Assembly (NCBI RefSeq): GCF_963676475.1
Contig: NZ_OY781106.1
Span: 2,356,001-2,420,000, forward strand
Reading direction: 5' to 3'
Source: an uncultured Celeribacter sp.
Lineage (GTDB): Bacteria > Pseudomonadota > Alphaproteobacteria > Rhodobacterales > Rhodobacteraceae
DNA: 64,000 bases
The translations under genes and the position numbers were made by a program. The notes beneath the pieces were generated by a model. That model had not been told where the DNA came from. It ran no database searches and saw nothing but the letters and a program-made list of their open reading frames with translations. Below are positions 33,675-42,183 of this stretch, in pieces (position 1 is the first letter of the stretch; each line of letters starts with the position of its first letter).

Positions 33675-34106
33675 TCAGCTAATTTTATCTAGCAACGCAA
33701 GCAACGTACGCCTTTCAGCCTCGGTCAAAGGCTTGAGCGTCTCTTCCGTGATGGATCTCACCACGGGCACACACTCTGCTATTAGCGCCTTTCCTGCCTC
33801 GGTCGCGCTCAAAAGATACCGCCGACGATCTTCCTTGTCCTTCTCGGTCACGATCAATCCCCGCGCCTCAAGTCGGTTCACTACCCCTTTCGTGGTCGCG
33901 GCATCCATCGCGACGGATCGCCCCAAAGCATTCTGAGATAGTGGAGCCTTCGATAACGCCAACCGGTAGAGCGTCGAGAACTGTTGAGGCGTCAAGCTGT
34001 CCATCCGTTCAGCAAAGATGGTCATATGACGTTGATGAGCCCTACGCAAAACGAAGCCCACCTGCTCATCCAGCACATAGTGCCCATGTGTGTTCCCAGT
34101 GTCCAT
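33675..34106 (-). CDS. MarR-family transcriptional regulator 2
   Basis: A 143-residue MarR protein: the N-terminal LDEQVGFVLRRAHQRHMTIF helix, a helix-turn-helix in SQNALGRSVAMDAATTKGVVNRLEARGLI (read in parts) and the wing KEDRRRYLLSATEAG. The ATG at 34106 was chosen over an upstream frame start without RBS. It is first of a two-gene regulator unit. Its sequence is clearly related to MarR 1 but much diverged, so the pair looks like an old duplication with two effectors. Either could be the NicR-like repressor of nicC. Confidence 0.88.
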   Translation of the reverse strand: MDTGNTHGHYVLDEQVGFVLRRAHQRHMTIFAERMDSLTPQQFSTLYRLALSKAPLSQNALGRSVAMDAATTKGVVNRLEARGLIVTEKDKEDRRRYLLSATEAGKALIAECVPVVRSITEETLKPLTEAERRTLLALLDKIS

Positions 34107-34276
34107 TCGCCCTGACTTAAGTATGCAATTTTCGTTACGCAAAATGACGCCGAGCTCGGCATTTAATACTACCTTTTAGCGACACGCCTTGCCAAACAAT
34201 ACCTCAACTCGAAAAACAACCAAATTTTGTACCGCCTTTGTCTCCCGGAGCCCAGAAACCGCGTGCGAGGCCAACA

Positions 34277-34442
34277 CTAGGTGTTCAGTCCCGGCATTTT
34301 GTGGATCGGATTTAGGATGTAACGATCTGACTCTGAAGTCCAGATTTTGCAGACGTATTCGTAGGGCATGAGACCATTGAGGGGCTTTGGCCTGCGTGCG
34401 CAGCTGATAGTTGAGGTGCCTCCAGGTTTGTAGACGCTTTGC
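34277..34442 (-). pseudogene. insertion sequence remnant with transposase C-terminal tail
   Basis: On the minus strand the last 45 codons or so of an integrase-type transposase can be read (LNGLMPYEYVCKIWTSE, ending PIHKMPGLNT and a stop at 34277), the typical tail of IS481-like integrase-core proteins. Next to it, 34415-34442 resembles the terminal part of IS3 element B (TTTGTAGACGCTTT). Nothing else of either element remains. It marks a former insertion and rearrangement site on the border between the Rieske region and the next locus. Confidence 0.65.
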
Positions 34443-35105
34443 GTGGTAATTTTGAAAACTAAGCATCCGGCACAGATCGCAGGTATATCGCAGGAATACG
34501 TGTGGTCAAACCAGAGATCCGTAAGAGGGGTAGAGTTGATCCAAACTCAACCCGACGGCACTTCATACCCGCAACGCCGCCCCTGAGGATGGCTCCGACT
34601 GACGCTATTTCGCCAGAACATCAAATTGGGTCACAAACCTGACGATCAGGTCGTTTTCGTGTGACGTTCAACATGAGGTGTGGAACGTCACATGGAGTTG
34701 ACCTAATAGGGGCAAAAAAGTGAATCAAATCAGTGCGTGCCGTCACGCAATTCCGACCCAAACGTCAGGCATTTCTGCCCCAGACTTGGCAAACCTCAGC
34801 GAATACATGCCTCATCTCCCCTGCCGTCGCATTTGTCAGTTCGCACGGCTCAGACTTAGGTCTTCTATCGACCGTCGATGATGGCCCCACGGGGAGAGCC
34901 CACCGAGGCTCATGTACGGGCGATTACGCTTATGGTCATCGCGCCACGTGCCGATCAGAACCTGGGCCTGGCACAGGTTGGCAAAAGGGGCTCGTTCATA
35001 CGTTCATCCCAGTGCCTGCCCTAAGGAATGAATAATTTTCCCTAGACGCCCACGCTGCAAACGTCATGATGCTCGACAAACAGAGACGAAGAAAGGGAGG
35101 GTCCG
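34443..35105. other. gene-free region with a long inverted repeat
   Basis: About 660 bases without a convincing gene. It holds a perfect 9-bp inverted repeat, GTGACGTTC (34661-34669) and GAACGTCAC (34683-34691), with a 13-base spacer. It also has a smaller one, ACCTGA-CGA-TCAGGT, near 34638. These could be mobile-element ends or an operator. The promoter of the following regulator gene must lie at the right end, after 34950. Confidence 0.45.
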
Positions 35106-36476
35106 GTGGAGGAGACTGGCACCCGCCACGATAGCCTTTTGACCGCGTCATTGACGCAGGTCAGCGTGCTGGTCGTGGATGATGAGCCGGGGATGCGAAA
35201 TTTCCTGGTCAAGACATTGACCCCGCATTGCCGGGTGGTCGCCGAGGCGTCGAATGCCGAAGAGGCCGCCGCGCAGCTGGCCGCTCAGCATTTCGATATC
35301 ATGCTGCTCGACAACATGATGCCGGGGCAGAAGGGGTTGGACTGGCTGGCGGAGCAAAGGACCACCGGTGGCGTCACCGACGTCATCATGGTCACCGCCT
35401 ACGCCGATCTGGAGACCGCGATTCAGGCGATGCGGGCGGGCGTATCGGATTTCATTCTCAAGCCGTTTCGCACCAACCAATTGCTGAACGCGGTCTGCCG
35501 CTGTCAGCAAACCGCGATGCTGCGGCGGGAAAACCGGCTGCTGCGACGCGAGCTCGAGCAATGCGACCTCGGAGCGCGTCACCGCGACCGGTTGCTCGGC
35601 GGATCGCCGGAGATCGAGGAGATTCGCACCACGCTGGAGCGGGTGAAGGATGTCACCACGCCGCTGTTGATCACCGGCGCATCTGGCACCGGAAAGGAAG
35701 TGGCTGCGCGCCATCTTCACGCCGCCTCGAAACGCGCGGATCGGCCCTTTGTGCCGGTCAATTGCGCCACCATCCCGGCCGAGATGATCGAGCTGGAGCT
35801 TTTCGGACATGCCGCCGGGGCCTACCCCGGCGCGGCCGCGGCGCGTGAGGGGCTTCTGGCCTCGGCCCAGGGCGGAATGGTGTTCATCGACGAAGTAGCG
35901 GACCTGTCCGGCCCGGCCCAGATGGCGCTTCTGAGAGTGTTGGAAGACGGGCTGGTCCGGCCGGTGGGAACCGAGCGCAGCCTGCAGCTCGACATTCGCT
36001 TCGTGTTGGCGAGCGCGCGGTCGCTGCGCCAGGAGGTGGCCGAGGGACGTTTCCGCCCGGATCTGTTTTTCCGCATTGACGTGCTCAATCTCCAGATGCC
36101 GCCTCTGGCGCATCGCGGCACGGATGTTCTGGAACTGGCGGCGCATTTTCTCGACGACCTGTCGCATCGGCTCGGCCTGCCCGGGCTCGAGATCGACGCA
36201 GCGGCGCGCGCGGCCATGCTGCGCTACGACTGGCCGGGCAATATCCGTGAGCTGCGCAATTTCATCGAGCGCGCACTGATCTTTGGCAGGTTCCCACTTG
36301 AAACACTTGGCGGCGAACAGATCACCCGCGCCGCGATTGCGCCGCTCGATCAGGTGGAACGGCGCGAAATTTTGCGCGCGCTCGACGCGGTGGACGGCAA
36401 CCGCACCGAGGCGGCCCGCCGGCTTGGGGTTTCGCGCAAGACCATCGACCGCAAATGCACGGCCTGGGGGCTTTAA
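35106..36476 (+). CDS. NtrC-like response regulator with altered GAFTGA loop
   Basis: A 456-residue regulator of three parts. The receiver domain (residues 18-135) has VVDDE, Asp69 in LLDNMMPG and Lys in ILKPF. The AAA+ domain has Walker A GASGTGKE at 191-198 and Walker B-like GGMVFIDEVADL near 255. The C-terminal Fis-type helix-turn-helix is NRTEAARRLGVSRKTIDRK. The sigma54-contacting loop GAFTGA is changed to GAYPGA at 238-243, losing the key Thr. It may therefore not activate sigma54 polymerase. The start is GTG with an AGGGAGGG RBS. The kinase gene follows three bases later. The likely target is the transporter gene beyond. Confidence 0.88.
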   Translation: MEETGTRHDSLLTASLTQVSVLVVDDEPGMRNFLVKTLTPHCRVVAEASNAEEAAAQLAAQHFDIMLLDNMMPGQKGLDWLAEQRTTGGVTDVIMVTAYADLETAIQAMRAGVSDFILKPFRTNQLLNAVCRCQQTAMLRRENRLLRRELEQCDLGARHRDRLLGGSPEIEEIRTTLERVKDVTTPLLITGASGTGKEVAARHLHAASKRADRPFVPVNCATIPAEMIELELFGHAAGAYPGAAAAREGLLASAQGGMVFIDEVADLSGPAQMALLRVLEDGLVRPVGTERSLQLDIRFVLASARSLRQEVAEGRFRPDLFFRIDVLNLQMPPLAHRGTDVLELAAHFLDDLSHRLGLPGLEIDAAARAAMLRYDWPGNIRELRNFIERALIFGRFPLETLGGEQITRAAIAPLDQVERREILRALDAVDGNRTEAARRLGVSRKTIDRKCTAWGL

Positions 36477-36479
36477 GCG

Positions 36480-38450
36480 GTGGCGTGGCGCTGGTCTGTG
36501 CTGAAATCGGTGCGCGTGCGCCTCCTGGTCATCGCGCTCCTGCCGATGCTGGTGCTGTTGCCGCTGCTGCTCGGCGGCACCATGCTGCGCTGGTCGGGCA
36601 AGATTGACAAGATCCTGATTTCCAAGGTCAACGGCGATCTGACCATCGCAAATCAATATCTGGCCCGGTTGATGGATATGTCCGGCGAAAGGCTGGATGC
36701 GGTGGCGGGATCGGTCGCGCTGCAGCAGGCACTCGGGCAGAAGAGCGCGCTCGAAGCTCTGCTGGCGGAACGGCGCGTGGCCTTGCAGCTCGACTTTCTC
36801 TATCTCGCGACGGAAGAGACCAGGCCCGGCGGGTTTCAACCCGACGCCTGGCCAGTGGTGCGGGCGGCCTGGAACGGCAGAGCTGAAAGCGCCATCGACA
36901 TCCTCTCCGCGGAGGCGCTCGATCAGCTCTCGCCGGGACTGGCAGATCAAGCGGCAATCCATCTGGTCCCGACCGTCGCCGCGGTGGCGACCGCGCGGCA
37001 GGTCGAGGATCGCGGCATGATCATCCATTCGGCCGCCCCCGTGCACCTGCCCGATGGCCGTCGTGCGGCGCTGGTCGGCGGGCAGCTTCTCAATCGCAAT
37101 CTCGATTTCATCGACACGATCAACGCACTGGTCTACCGCGAACAGAGCTTACCCAAGGGCAGCCGCGGCACGGCGACGCTGTTTCTCGAGGATGTACGTG
37201 TGTCGACCAATGTGCGCCTGTTCGAAAATGTGCGCGCGCTTGGCACCCGTGTCTCCGCCGTCGTGCGGGCCCGGGTTCTGGATGAGGGGGCGGTCTGGCT
37301 CGACCGGGCCTTTGTGGTCAATGACTGGTATATTTCGGCCTATGAGCCGATTGTTGACAGCTTCGGCACGCGGGTCGGTATGCTCTATGTCGGCTATCTC
37401 GAGACCCCGTTTCAACACGCCAAGACGGTCTCGATCCTGACCATTATCCTGATGTTCCTGCTGATCGCCACCGTCTCCGTCCCGATTTTCCTCAGATGGG
37501 CCGGGCGGATCTTTCTGCCACTCGAACGCATGACCCAGACCATCGCGCGGGTCGAAGCCGGGGATCTGCAGGCGCGCAACGGCGATGTCGATGACAGCGG
37601 CGAGATCGCGCAGGTGGCTGCGCATTTCGACGATCTTCTCGACCAGATCCAGGAGCGCGACCGGCTCTTGCGCGATTGGGCCAACAGTCTCGAGCAGAAG
37701 GTCGAGGAACGCACCGCCGATCTGCGCACCGCCAATCGCAAGCTGGAGAAAACCACCGAGCGGCTGATCATCTCGGAAAAACTCGCCGCCGTGGGGGAGA
37801 TCACCGCTTCTGTCGCCCATGAGATCAACAATCCGATCGCGGTCATTCAGGGCAACGTCGAAGTGGCGCGCAGCCTGCTGGCCGAACATGCCGAGGCGGT
37901 CGAGACCGAGTTTCGTCTGATCGACGATCAGATCTATCGCATCGGTTCGATTGTCTCCAAACTTCTGCATTTCGCGCGCCCCGAAGAATATTCCGGCGCC
38001 GCCACTGTCATCTCGCCCGCCGAGGTCGTGCGCGATTGTCTCGTACTGACCCGCCATCAGATCGCAACCAACGGGATCGTGGTCGAAACCGACATGGCGT
38101 CGGACAAGAACGTCCTGATGGCCCGGACCGAGCTGCAGCAGGTGCTGGTCAACCTGATCCTGAACGCAGTGCATGCGATGCCCGAGGGCGGCACGCTGTC
38201 GCTGGCAGTGCGCGATGTGACGAAAGGCGTGGAAATCGAGGTGGCAGATAGCGGCACCGGCATAGCCCCCGAGACGCTGCGACGCATCTTCGATCCGTTC
38301 TTCACCACCAAACAGGCGCAGGGCACCGGGCTCGGCCTGTCGATCAGTCAAACGCTGGTGAGACATGCCGGTGGTACGCTTACCGCAAGCTCGGTGCCCG
38401 GCGAGGGCAGCCTGTTCACGATTTTCCTGCCGCAGACAGATCCGCGGTAA
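36480..38450 (+). CDS. Cache-HAMP sensor histidine kinase
   Basis: A 656-residue inner-membrane kinase, GTG start. The order is an N-terminal membrane helix (LLVIALLPMLVLLPLLLGG), a large periplasmic double-Cache sensor to about residue 315, a second helix (SILTIILMFLLIATVSVPIFL), HAMP and a coiled coil. HisKA has the phosphorylated His near residue 447 (VAHEINNP), and the HATPase has NLILNAVHAMP, DSGTGI and GTGLGLSIS. This layout is like DctB-type kinases, which sense carboxylates with Cache domains. The neighbouring OFA transporter suggests that it senses oxalate, formate or a related small acid. Confidence 0.9.
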   Translation: MAWRWSVLKSVRVRLLVIALLPMLVLLPLLLGGTMLRWSGKIDKILISKVNGDLTIANQYLARLMDMSGERLDAVAGSVALQQALGQKSALEALLAERRVALQLDFLYLATEETRPGGFQPDAWPVVRAAWNGRAESAIDILSAEALDQLSPGLADQAAIHLVPTVAAVATARQVEDRGMIIHSAAPVHLPDGRRAALVGGQLLNRNLDFIDTINALVYREQSLPKGSRGTATLFLEDVRVSTNVRLFENVRALGTRVSAVVRARVLDEGAVWLDRAFVVNDWYISAYEPIVDSFGTRVGMLYVGYLETPFQHAKTVSILTIILMFLLIATVSVPIFLRWAGRIFLPLERMTQTIARVEAGDLQARNGDVDDSGEIAQVAAHFDDLLDQIQERDRLLRDWANSLEQKVEERTADLRTANRKLEKTTERLIISEKLAAVGEITASVAHEINNPIAVIQGNVEVARSLLAEHAEAVETEFRLIDDQIYRIGSIVSKLLHFARPEEYSGAATVISPAEVVRDCLVLTRHQIATNGIVVETDMASDKNVLMARTELQQVLVNLILNAVHAMPEGGTLSLAVRDVTKGVEIEVADSGTGIAPETLRRIFDPFFTTKQAQGTGLGLSISQTLVRHAGGTLTASSVPGEGSLFTIFLPQTDPR

Positions 38451-38453
38451 TTC

Positions 38454-38551
38454 GGACAAAATGTCCCACCCTGACGCAGCCAGGGAAAGGCGTGCGGACA
38501 GAATGTCCATATTCTGCCTGCGTTACGGCCGAAGAAAAGGTCAGAATGTCA
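38454..38551. promoter_or_regulatory. three phased 13-bp palindromes GGACA-N3-TGTCC
   Basis: The sites are at 38454-38466 (GGACA-AAA-TGTCC), 38496-38508 (GGACA-GAA-TGTCC) and 38539-38551 (GGTCA-GAA-TGTCA, one changed base per arm). Start-to-start distances are 42 and 43 bases, almost exactly four helical turns, so all three face the same side of the DNA. They lie between the kinase stop and the transporter start. The Fis-type domain of the response regulator just upstream would be the natural ligand. Confidence 0.75.
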
Positions 38552-38583
38552 ATGTAAGTATCTGTTTTATTTATATTATTAAT

Positions 38584-38639
38584 TTGACACAGGAAGGATG
38601 TCCTGGCCATTTTCTCCCCGTGGCATGCGGTCGCATGCC
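38584..38639 (+). promoter_or_regulatory. candidate sigma70 -35 box and an extra palindrome before the OFA gene
   Basis: A consensus TTGACA lies at 38584-38589, 33 bases after the third regulator site, with only a weak -10 (CATTTT) 18 bases on. A further perfect palindrome GGCATGC-GGTC-GCATGCC lies at 38622-38639. No good GG-N10-GC sigma54 element was found. This agrees with the altered GAFTGA loop of the regulator, but the promoter type is inferred. Confidence 0.4.
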
Positions 38640-38707
38640 GGTTTGACCGTACCTGCCCCGGGAGGGGGCGAGGACGGCAACGATCTGACGACAGGGAGGA
38701 TAACACC

Positions 38708-40432
38708 ATGAGTAACGCCCAAGGGGGCGGCGCGCTCGGCTTTTTGCACAAGAGCCACATCGTCGCAAAACCCGGTTACAACCGCTGGCGCGTGCCGCCG
38801 GCATCCATCGCCATCCATCTTTGCATCGGCTCGGTCTATGCCTGGTCGGTGTTCAACCCGGCGCTGATGCGGCAACACGGGGTCGTATCGCCCGCCGCCA
38901 GCGACTGGAGCCTGAGTTCCGTGGTCTGGATTTTCTCCGTGGCCATTGTGTTTCTGGGCCTGTCGGCAGCCTTTGCCGGCAAATGGCTAGAAGAGGTCGG
39001 CCCGCGCATGGTCGGCGTCGTGGCCGCCTTTCTCTGGGGCGGCGGCTTCATCATTGGCTCCTTCGGAATTTCAAGCCACCAACTCTGGTTGATCTACCTC
39101 GGTTATGGCGTGCTAGGTGGCTGCGGCCTGGGGCTTGGCTATGTCTCTCCCGTCTCAACCCTAATCCGCTGGTTTCCAGACCGGCGCGGCATGGCCACCG
39201 GCATGGCCATTATGGGTTTTGGCGGCGGCGCGATGATCGCCGCCCCGGTCAAGGGATGGTTGCTTGGTGTTTTCGCGAAAGCGCCCGACTATCTCGGCAG
39301 CCAGGACGCCGTGGCCACCGTCGTCGAGAACGGCCGGCTCTTTGCCGAAACGGCGGCGGGCAAGATCGAGGTGGTGATCGCCTCAGCCCAGCAAGCCGCC
39401 GAGGTTGGCGGGCAGGCCGGCGTCTATGCGGTCGGGACCGGTGATACCGGCGCGGCGGCGACCTTCATGACGCTCGGGATCGTCTATTTTATTGTCATGA
39501 TCCTCGCCTCTTTCCAATACCGCGTCCCGCAAAACGGCTGGAAACCCGAAGGCTGGAAACCCAAGCCCGTCGCCTCGGGCCTCGTAACCCAGAACAATGT
39601 CCATATCGACCAGGCGCTCAAGACACCGCAATTCTGGCAGATGTGGCTCATGCTCTGCCTCAATGTCACCGCCGGGATCGGCGTGATCGGAGTGGCAAAG
39701 ACCATGATGAGCGAGATCTTCGGCACCACCATGCCGCTGATCGTGACCGCAGGCTTTGCCTCGACCTATGTTCTGATGATCTCGGTCTTCAACATGGTGG
39801 GGCGGTTCTTCTGGGCCTCGACTTCGGATTACATCGGCCGCAAGGCGACCTATATGTGCTTCTTCGTGCTGGGGCCCCTGCTCTACCTGTCGATCCCCTA
39901 TCTGGCCAGTGCCGGCGCCTCGGCACCATCGACGATCTACCTGATCGGTTTCTACCTGGCGACGATGATCATCTTCTCGATGTATGGCGGCGGCTTTGCG
40001 ACGATCCCGGCCTATCTGGCGGACATGTTCGGCACCATGCATGTGGGCGGGATCCATGGCCGCATCCTGACCGCATGGTCCACCGCGGGGGTCCTTGGGC
40101 CGTTGGCGATAACTTCGCTGCGGCAAATGTCCGTCTCGAACGCGATCAATGATCTGGCCGCGCGGGTCGACCCCGGTGTCTTCGCCGACACGTTCGGCGC
40201 GCCGATCGGCCAGTTGCAGCAATTGGTGGACGCCCACACGGTGACGATTGCCCGCCTGATGGAGATCGCCCCCGCCGGAACGGTCGATCCGACCCCGAGC
40301 CTCTACAACACCACCATGTATGCCATGGCGGCGCTTCTGGTCGTGGCTTTCTTTGCCAACCTTTTGATGAAGCCGGTGAAAGAACATCACCATCATGATG
40401 AGGCCGAACTGGCCGCCGTACCGGTCGAGTGA
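38708..40432 (+). CDS. OFA-family MFS transporter (oxalate/formate antiporter type)
   Basis: A 574-residue inner-membrane protein of the oxalate/formate antiporter group. The N-terminal GSVYAWSVFNPAL and LGGCGLGLGYVSPVSTLIRWFPDRRGMATGMAI blocks (shortened) are characteristic, and about twelve helices can be counted. An unusually long central loop (residues 185-245) interrupts helix 6 and the middle, and a His-rich tail (EHHHHDEAE) ends the protein. The gene has a GGGAGG RBS and follows the two-component pair and three phased operators, so expression is probably inducible. The substrate may be oxalate, formate or another small monocarboxylate. Confidence 0.9.
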   Translation: MSNAQGGGALGFLHKSHIVAKPGYNRWRVPPASIAIHLCIGSVYAWSVFNPALMRQHGVVSPAASDWSLSSVVWIFSVAIVFLGLSAAFAGKWLEEVGPRMVGVVAAFLWGGGFIIGSFGISSHQLWLIYLGYGVLGGCGLGLGYVSPVSTLIRWFPDRRGMATGMAIMGFGGGAMIAAPVKGWLLGVFAKAPDYLGSQDAVATVVENGRLFAETAAGKIEVVIASAQQAAEVGGQAGVYAVGTGDTGAAATFMTLGIVYFIVMILASFQYRVPQNGWKPEGWKPKPVASGLVTQNNVHIDQALKTPQFWQMWLMLCLNVTAGIGVIGVAKTMMSEIFGTTMPLIVTAGFASTYVLMISVFNMVGRFFWASTSDYIGRKATYMCFFVLGPLLYLSIPYLASAGASAPSTIYLIGFYLATMIIFSMYGGGFATIPAYLADMFGTMHVGGIHGRILTAWSTAGVLGPLAITSLRQMSVSNAINDLAARVDPGVFADTFGAPIGQLQQLVDAHTVTIARLMEIAPAGTVDPTPSLYNTTMYAMAALLVVAFFANLLMKPVKEHHHHDEAELAAVPVE

Positions 40433-40785
40433 TTGATCTGGGTCGGGGCGCCCAAAGCGCCCCGATCCGATGCCCCGGCACAACAGGCCGGCCTATGAAC
40501 GGATGGTTTATCCGGCAGTCACCTTCAAAATCTGCCTTACCAGTGAACGTGTCACACTTCCGCGAACGCTTTCACATCTCGACCCGTCAATAGGCACGGA
40601 TTGCCCCCAGATGGATAACATCGATTGGTCTGGAGGCAGGCGCCTAGAAGAAGCGCTTTCTCAGATCCTCGGCTCGCTCGCTCAGGCGGGCCAAGGCCGC
40701 CACGCCGGCGGCGCCCAGACCTCTCTGCGCTTGCGGATGTGCAATGTCAAAAAGCGCGCCTTGGATATGTCTCGTCGCACATGAA
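40433..40785. other. intergenic region after the OFA gene
   Basis: About 350 bases with only weak open frames on both strands and no recognisable protein. The stretch at 40439-40467 (GGGGCGCCC and GGGGCGC repeats) can pair and may terminate the OFA transcript. Confidence 0.45.
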
Positions 40786-40813
40786 AAACGCCGCCCGATG
40801 CAGGGCGGCGTTT
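40786..40813 (-). terminator. rho-independent terminator of metQ
   Basis: An 11-bp stem, AAACGCCGCCC with GGGCGGCGTTT, and a six-base loop. On the minus strand it is followed by TT, and the stem itself ends in U residues. It lies 69 bases beyond the metQ stop and can act in both directions. Confidence 0.85.
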
Positions 40814-40881
40814 CGGTATTCAGGCAAGCGAAACGGTCAGGACGTCGCCTGAGCCATCGCACGGGGACTTCCAGCGGCCTC

Positions 40882-41658
40882 TTACCAAGAGGTGATCACC
40901 GCGCCGTCATAGCTCTCTTCGATAAAGGCTTTGACCTCATCGGAGTGATAGGCCTCCACAAGGGTTTTCACCCAGGGCAGGTCCTCGTCACCCTTACGCA
41001 CAACGATCACGTTCACATAGGGGCTTTCGGCCTTTTCCATTGCGATGGCATCGTCTTTCGGGCTCAGCCCCGAGGCGATGGCGTAATTGGTGTTGATGAC
41101 CGCGATGTCGGCATCCGACAGGGTGCGCGGCAGTTGGGCGGCGTCCAGTTCGAGGAACTTGAGGCCCTTGGGGTTGTCCTGCACATCGAGCGGACTCGGC
41201 ACGAGACCGGTACCTTCCGCGAGCGTCACGAGACCGAGGTCTTGCAACAGCAACAAAGCACGGCCGCCGTTGGTCGGGTCGTTCGGAATCGCGACTTTCG
41301 CACCGTCTTCGAGGGTGGCGAGATCTTCGATCTTGTCGGAATAGATGCCCATCGGCGTGGTGATCGTGTTGCCCACGACAACAAGCTCAAAGCCACGGTC
41401 CTTCATCTGGTTGTCCAGATAGGGCACGTGCTGGAAGGAGTTGGCTTCGATGTCGCCATCGGCCAGCGCGGTGTTCGGGATCACGTAGTCGGAGAATTCC
41501 ACCACGTCGATGTCGAGGCCCATCGGGGCTGCGACTTTGGCGACTTCTTCCATGATTTCAGCATGTTCGCCGGGGGACACGCCGACTTTGATCTCTTCGG
41601 CCATGGCCACAGAGGCCATGAGGGCGAGAACGGAGGAAAGGGTTGCAACGCGCAGCAT
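40882..41658 (-). CDS. metQ: MetQ/NlpA-family substrate-binding protein
   Basis: A 258-residue periplasmic receptor for D/L-methionine type ligands. The NlpA pattern is clear: KVGVSPGEHAEIMEEV at the start, DGDIEANSFQHVPYLDNQ in the middle and AVINTNYAIASGL further on. ATG 41658 has AAGGAG seven bases upstream. The signal peptide ends ASVAMA-EE with no lipobox cysteine, so unlike typical MetQ it should be soluble in the periplasm. The ATPase (metN) and permease (metI) genes are not adjacent, so it is an orphan or its partners were lost; a MerR remnant stands where they might begin. Confidence 0.88.
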   Translation of the reverse strand: MLRVATLSSVLALMASVAMAEEIKVGVSPGEHAEIMEEVAKVAAPMGLDIDVVEFSDYVIPNTALADGDIEANSFQHVPYLDNQMKDRGFELVVVGNTITTPMGIYSDKIEDLATLEDGAKVAIPNDPTNGGRALLLLQDLGLVTLAEGTGLVPSPLDVQDNPKGLKFLELDAAQLPRTLSDADIAVINTNYAIASGLSPKDDAIAMEKAESPYVNVIVVRKGDEDLPWVKTLVEAYHSDEVKAFIEESYDGAVITSW

Positions 41659-41781
41659 GTGTAAACTCCTTATAATGCGGTTCGGATACGCGCCCATGGC
41701 GGATGTCGGTGCGGATGTCGGTGACGCGGGCGTTTATCCCGTGGCGGATCGTGGGGGCATCGAAGTCCGGCAGGGCAACGC

Positions 41782-42084
41782 CGCTACGGCGATGCCGAGC
41801 TGGACCGGCTGTCCTTTATTGCCCATGCCCGGCAGCTCGGTTTCGACCTCGACGCCATCGCCGAACTGATCGCGTTGCAGGAGACACCCCATGCTGCCCA
41901 TGGCGACGCGCACCGCATCGCGAAGGATCGGATTATCGAAATCCGTGATCGGATCGCGCGGTTGCGGCGGCTGGAGGCTGAATTGGTGCGCGTCATGAAG
42001 ACCTGCGACGGTCAGTCCGATGGCGAACCCTGCCGGGTGCTGCACGCCCTGGCCGACCATCAGGCGTGCGAAGGCGAGCACTGA
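41782..42084 (+). pseudogene. MerR-family regulator remnant, N-terminus lost
   Basis: From about 41782 the frame reads RYGDAELDRLSFIAHARQLGF and then DLDAIAELIALQE, the second half of a MerR winged helix and the start of its dimerisation helix. It then continues to a cysteine-containing tail (KTCDGQSDGEPCRVL) and stop at 42084. The first helix-turn-helix cannot be read upstream in this frame; the sequence before it is open in other frames, so a frameshift is likely. The cysteines recall metal-sensing ZntR/CadR-like proteins. No intact target gene is adjacent. Confidence 0.65.
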
Positions 42085-42183
42085 GACCTTCTCGGGCTCA
42101 CAAAGAGGTCTTGAACCCGAGAGCGCCGGGCCTTCGCCATACGGCGACTGCGGGCGACACCCGGCAGCTACTGCCGCTCTGCC

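Noticed and set aside
33164..34106. Naming one of the MarR genes nicR.
   Set aside because: Both belong to the right family and lie near the nic genes, but the sequence alone does not show which, if either, controls nicC.
34733..35035. A 100-codon frame before the NtrC-like gene.
   Set aside because: No domain, low-complexity composition and no ribosome site; it overlaps the expected promoter region.
35148..37046. A 632-codon minus-strand frame opposite the regulator and kinase.
   Set aside because: Antisense to strong receiver, AAA+ and Cache domains; no motif of its own and a composition typical of shadow frames.
38622..38639. A sigma54 promoter before the OFA gene (TGGC...GCATGC).
   Set aside because: The GG to GC distance is nine rather than ten bases and the surrounding bases do not fit; it is better read as a palindrome.
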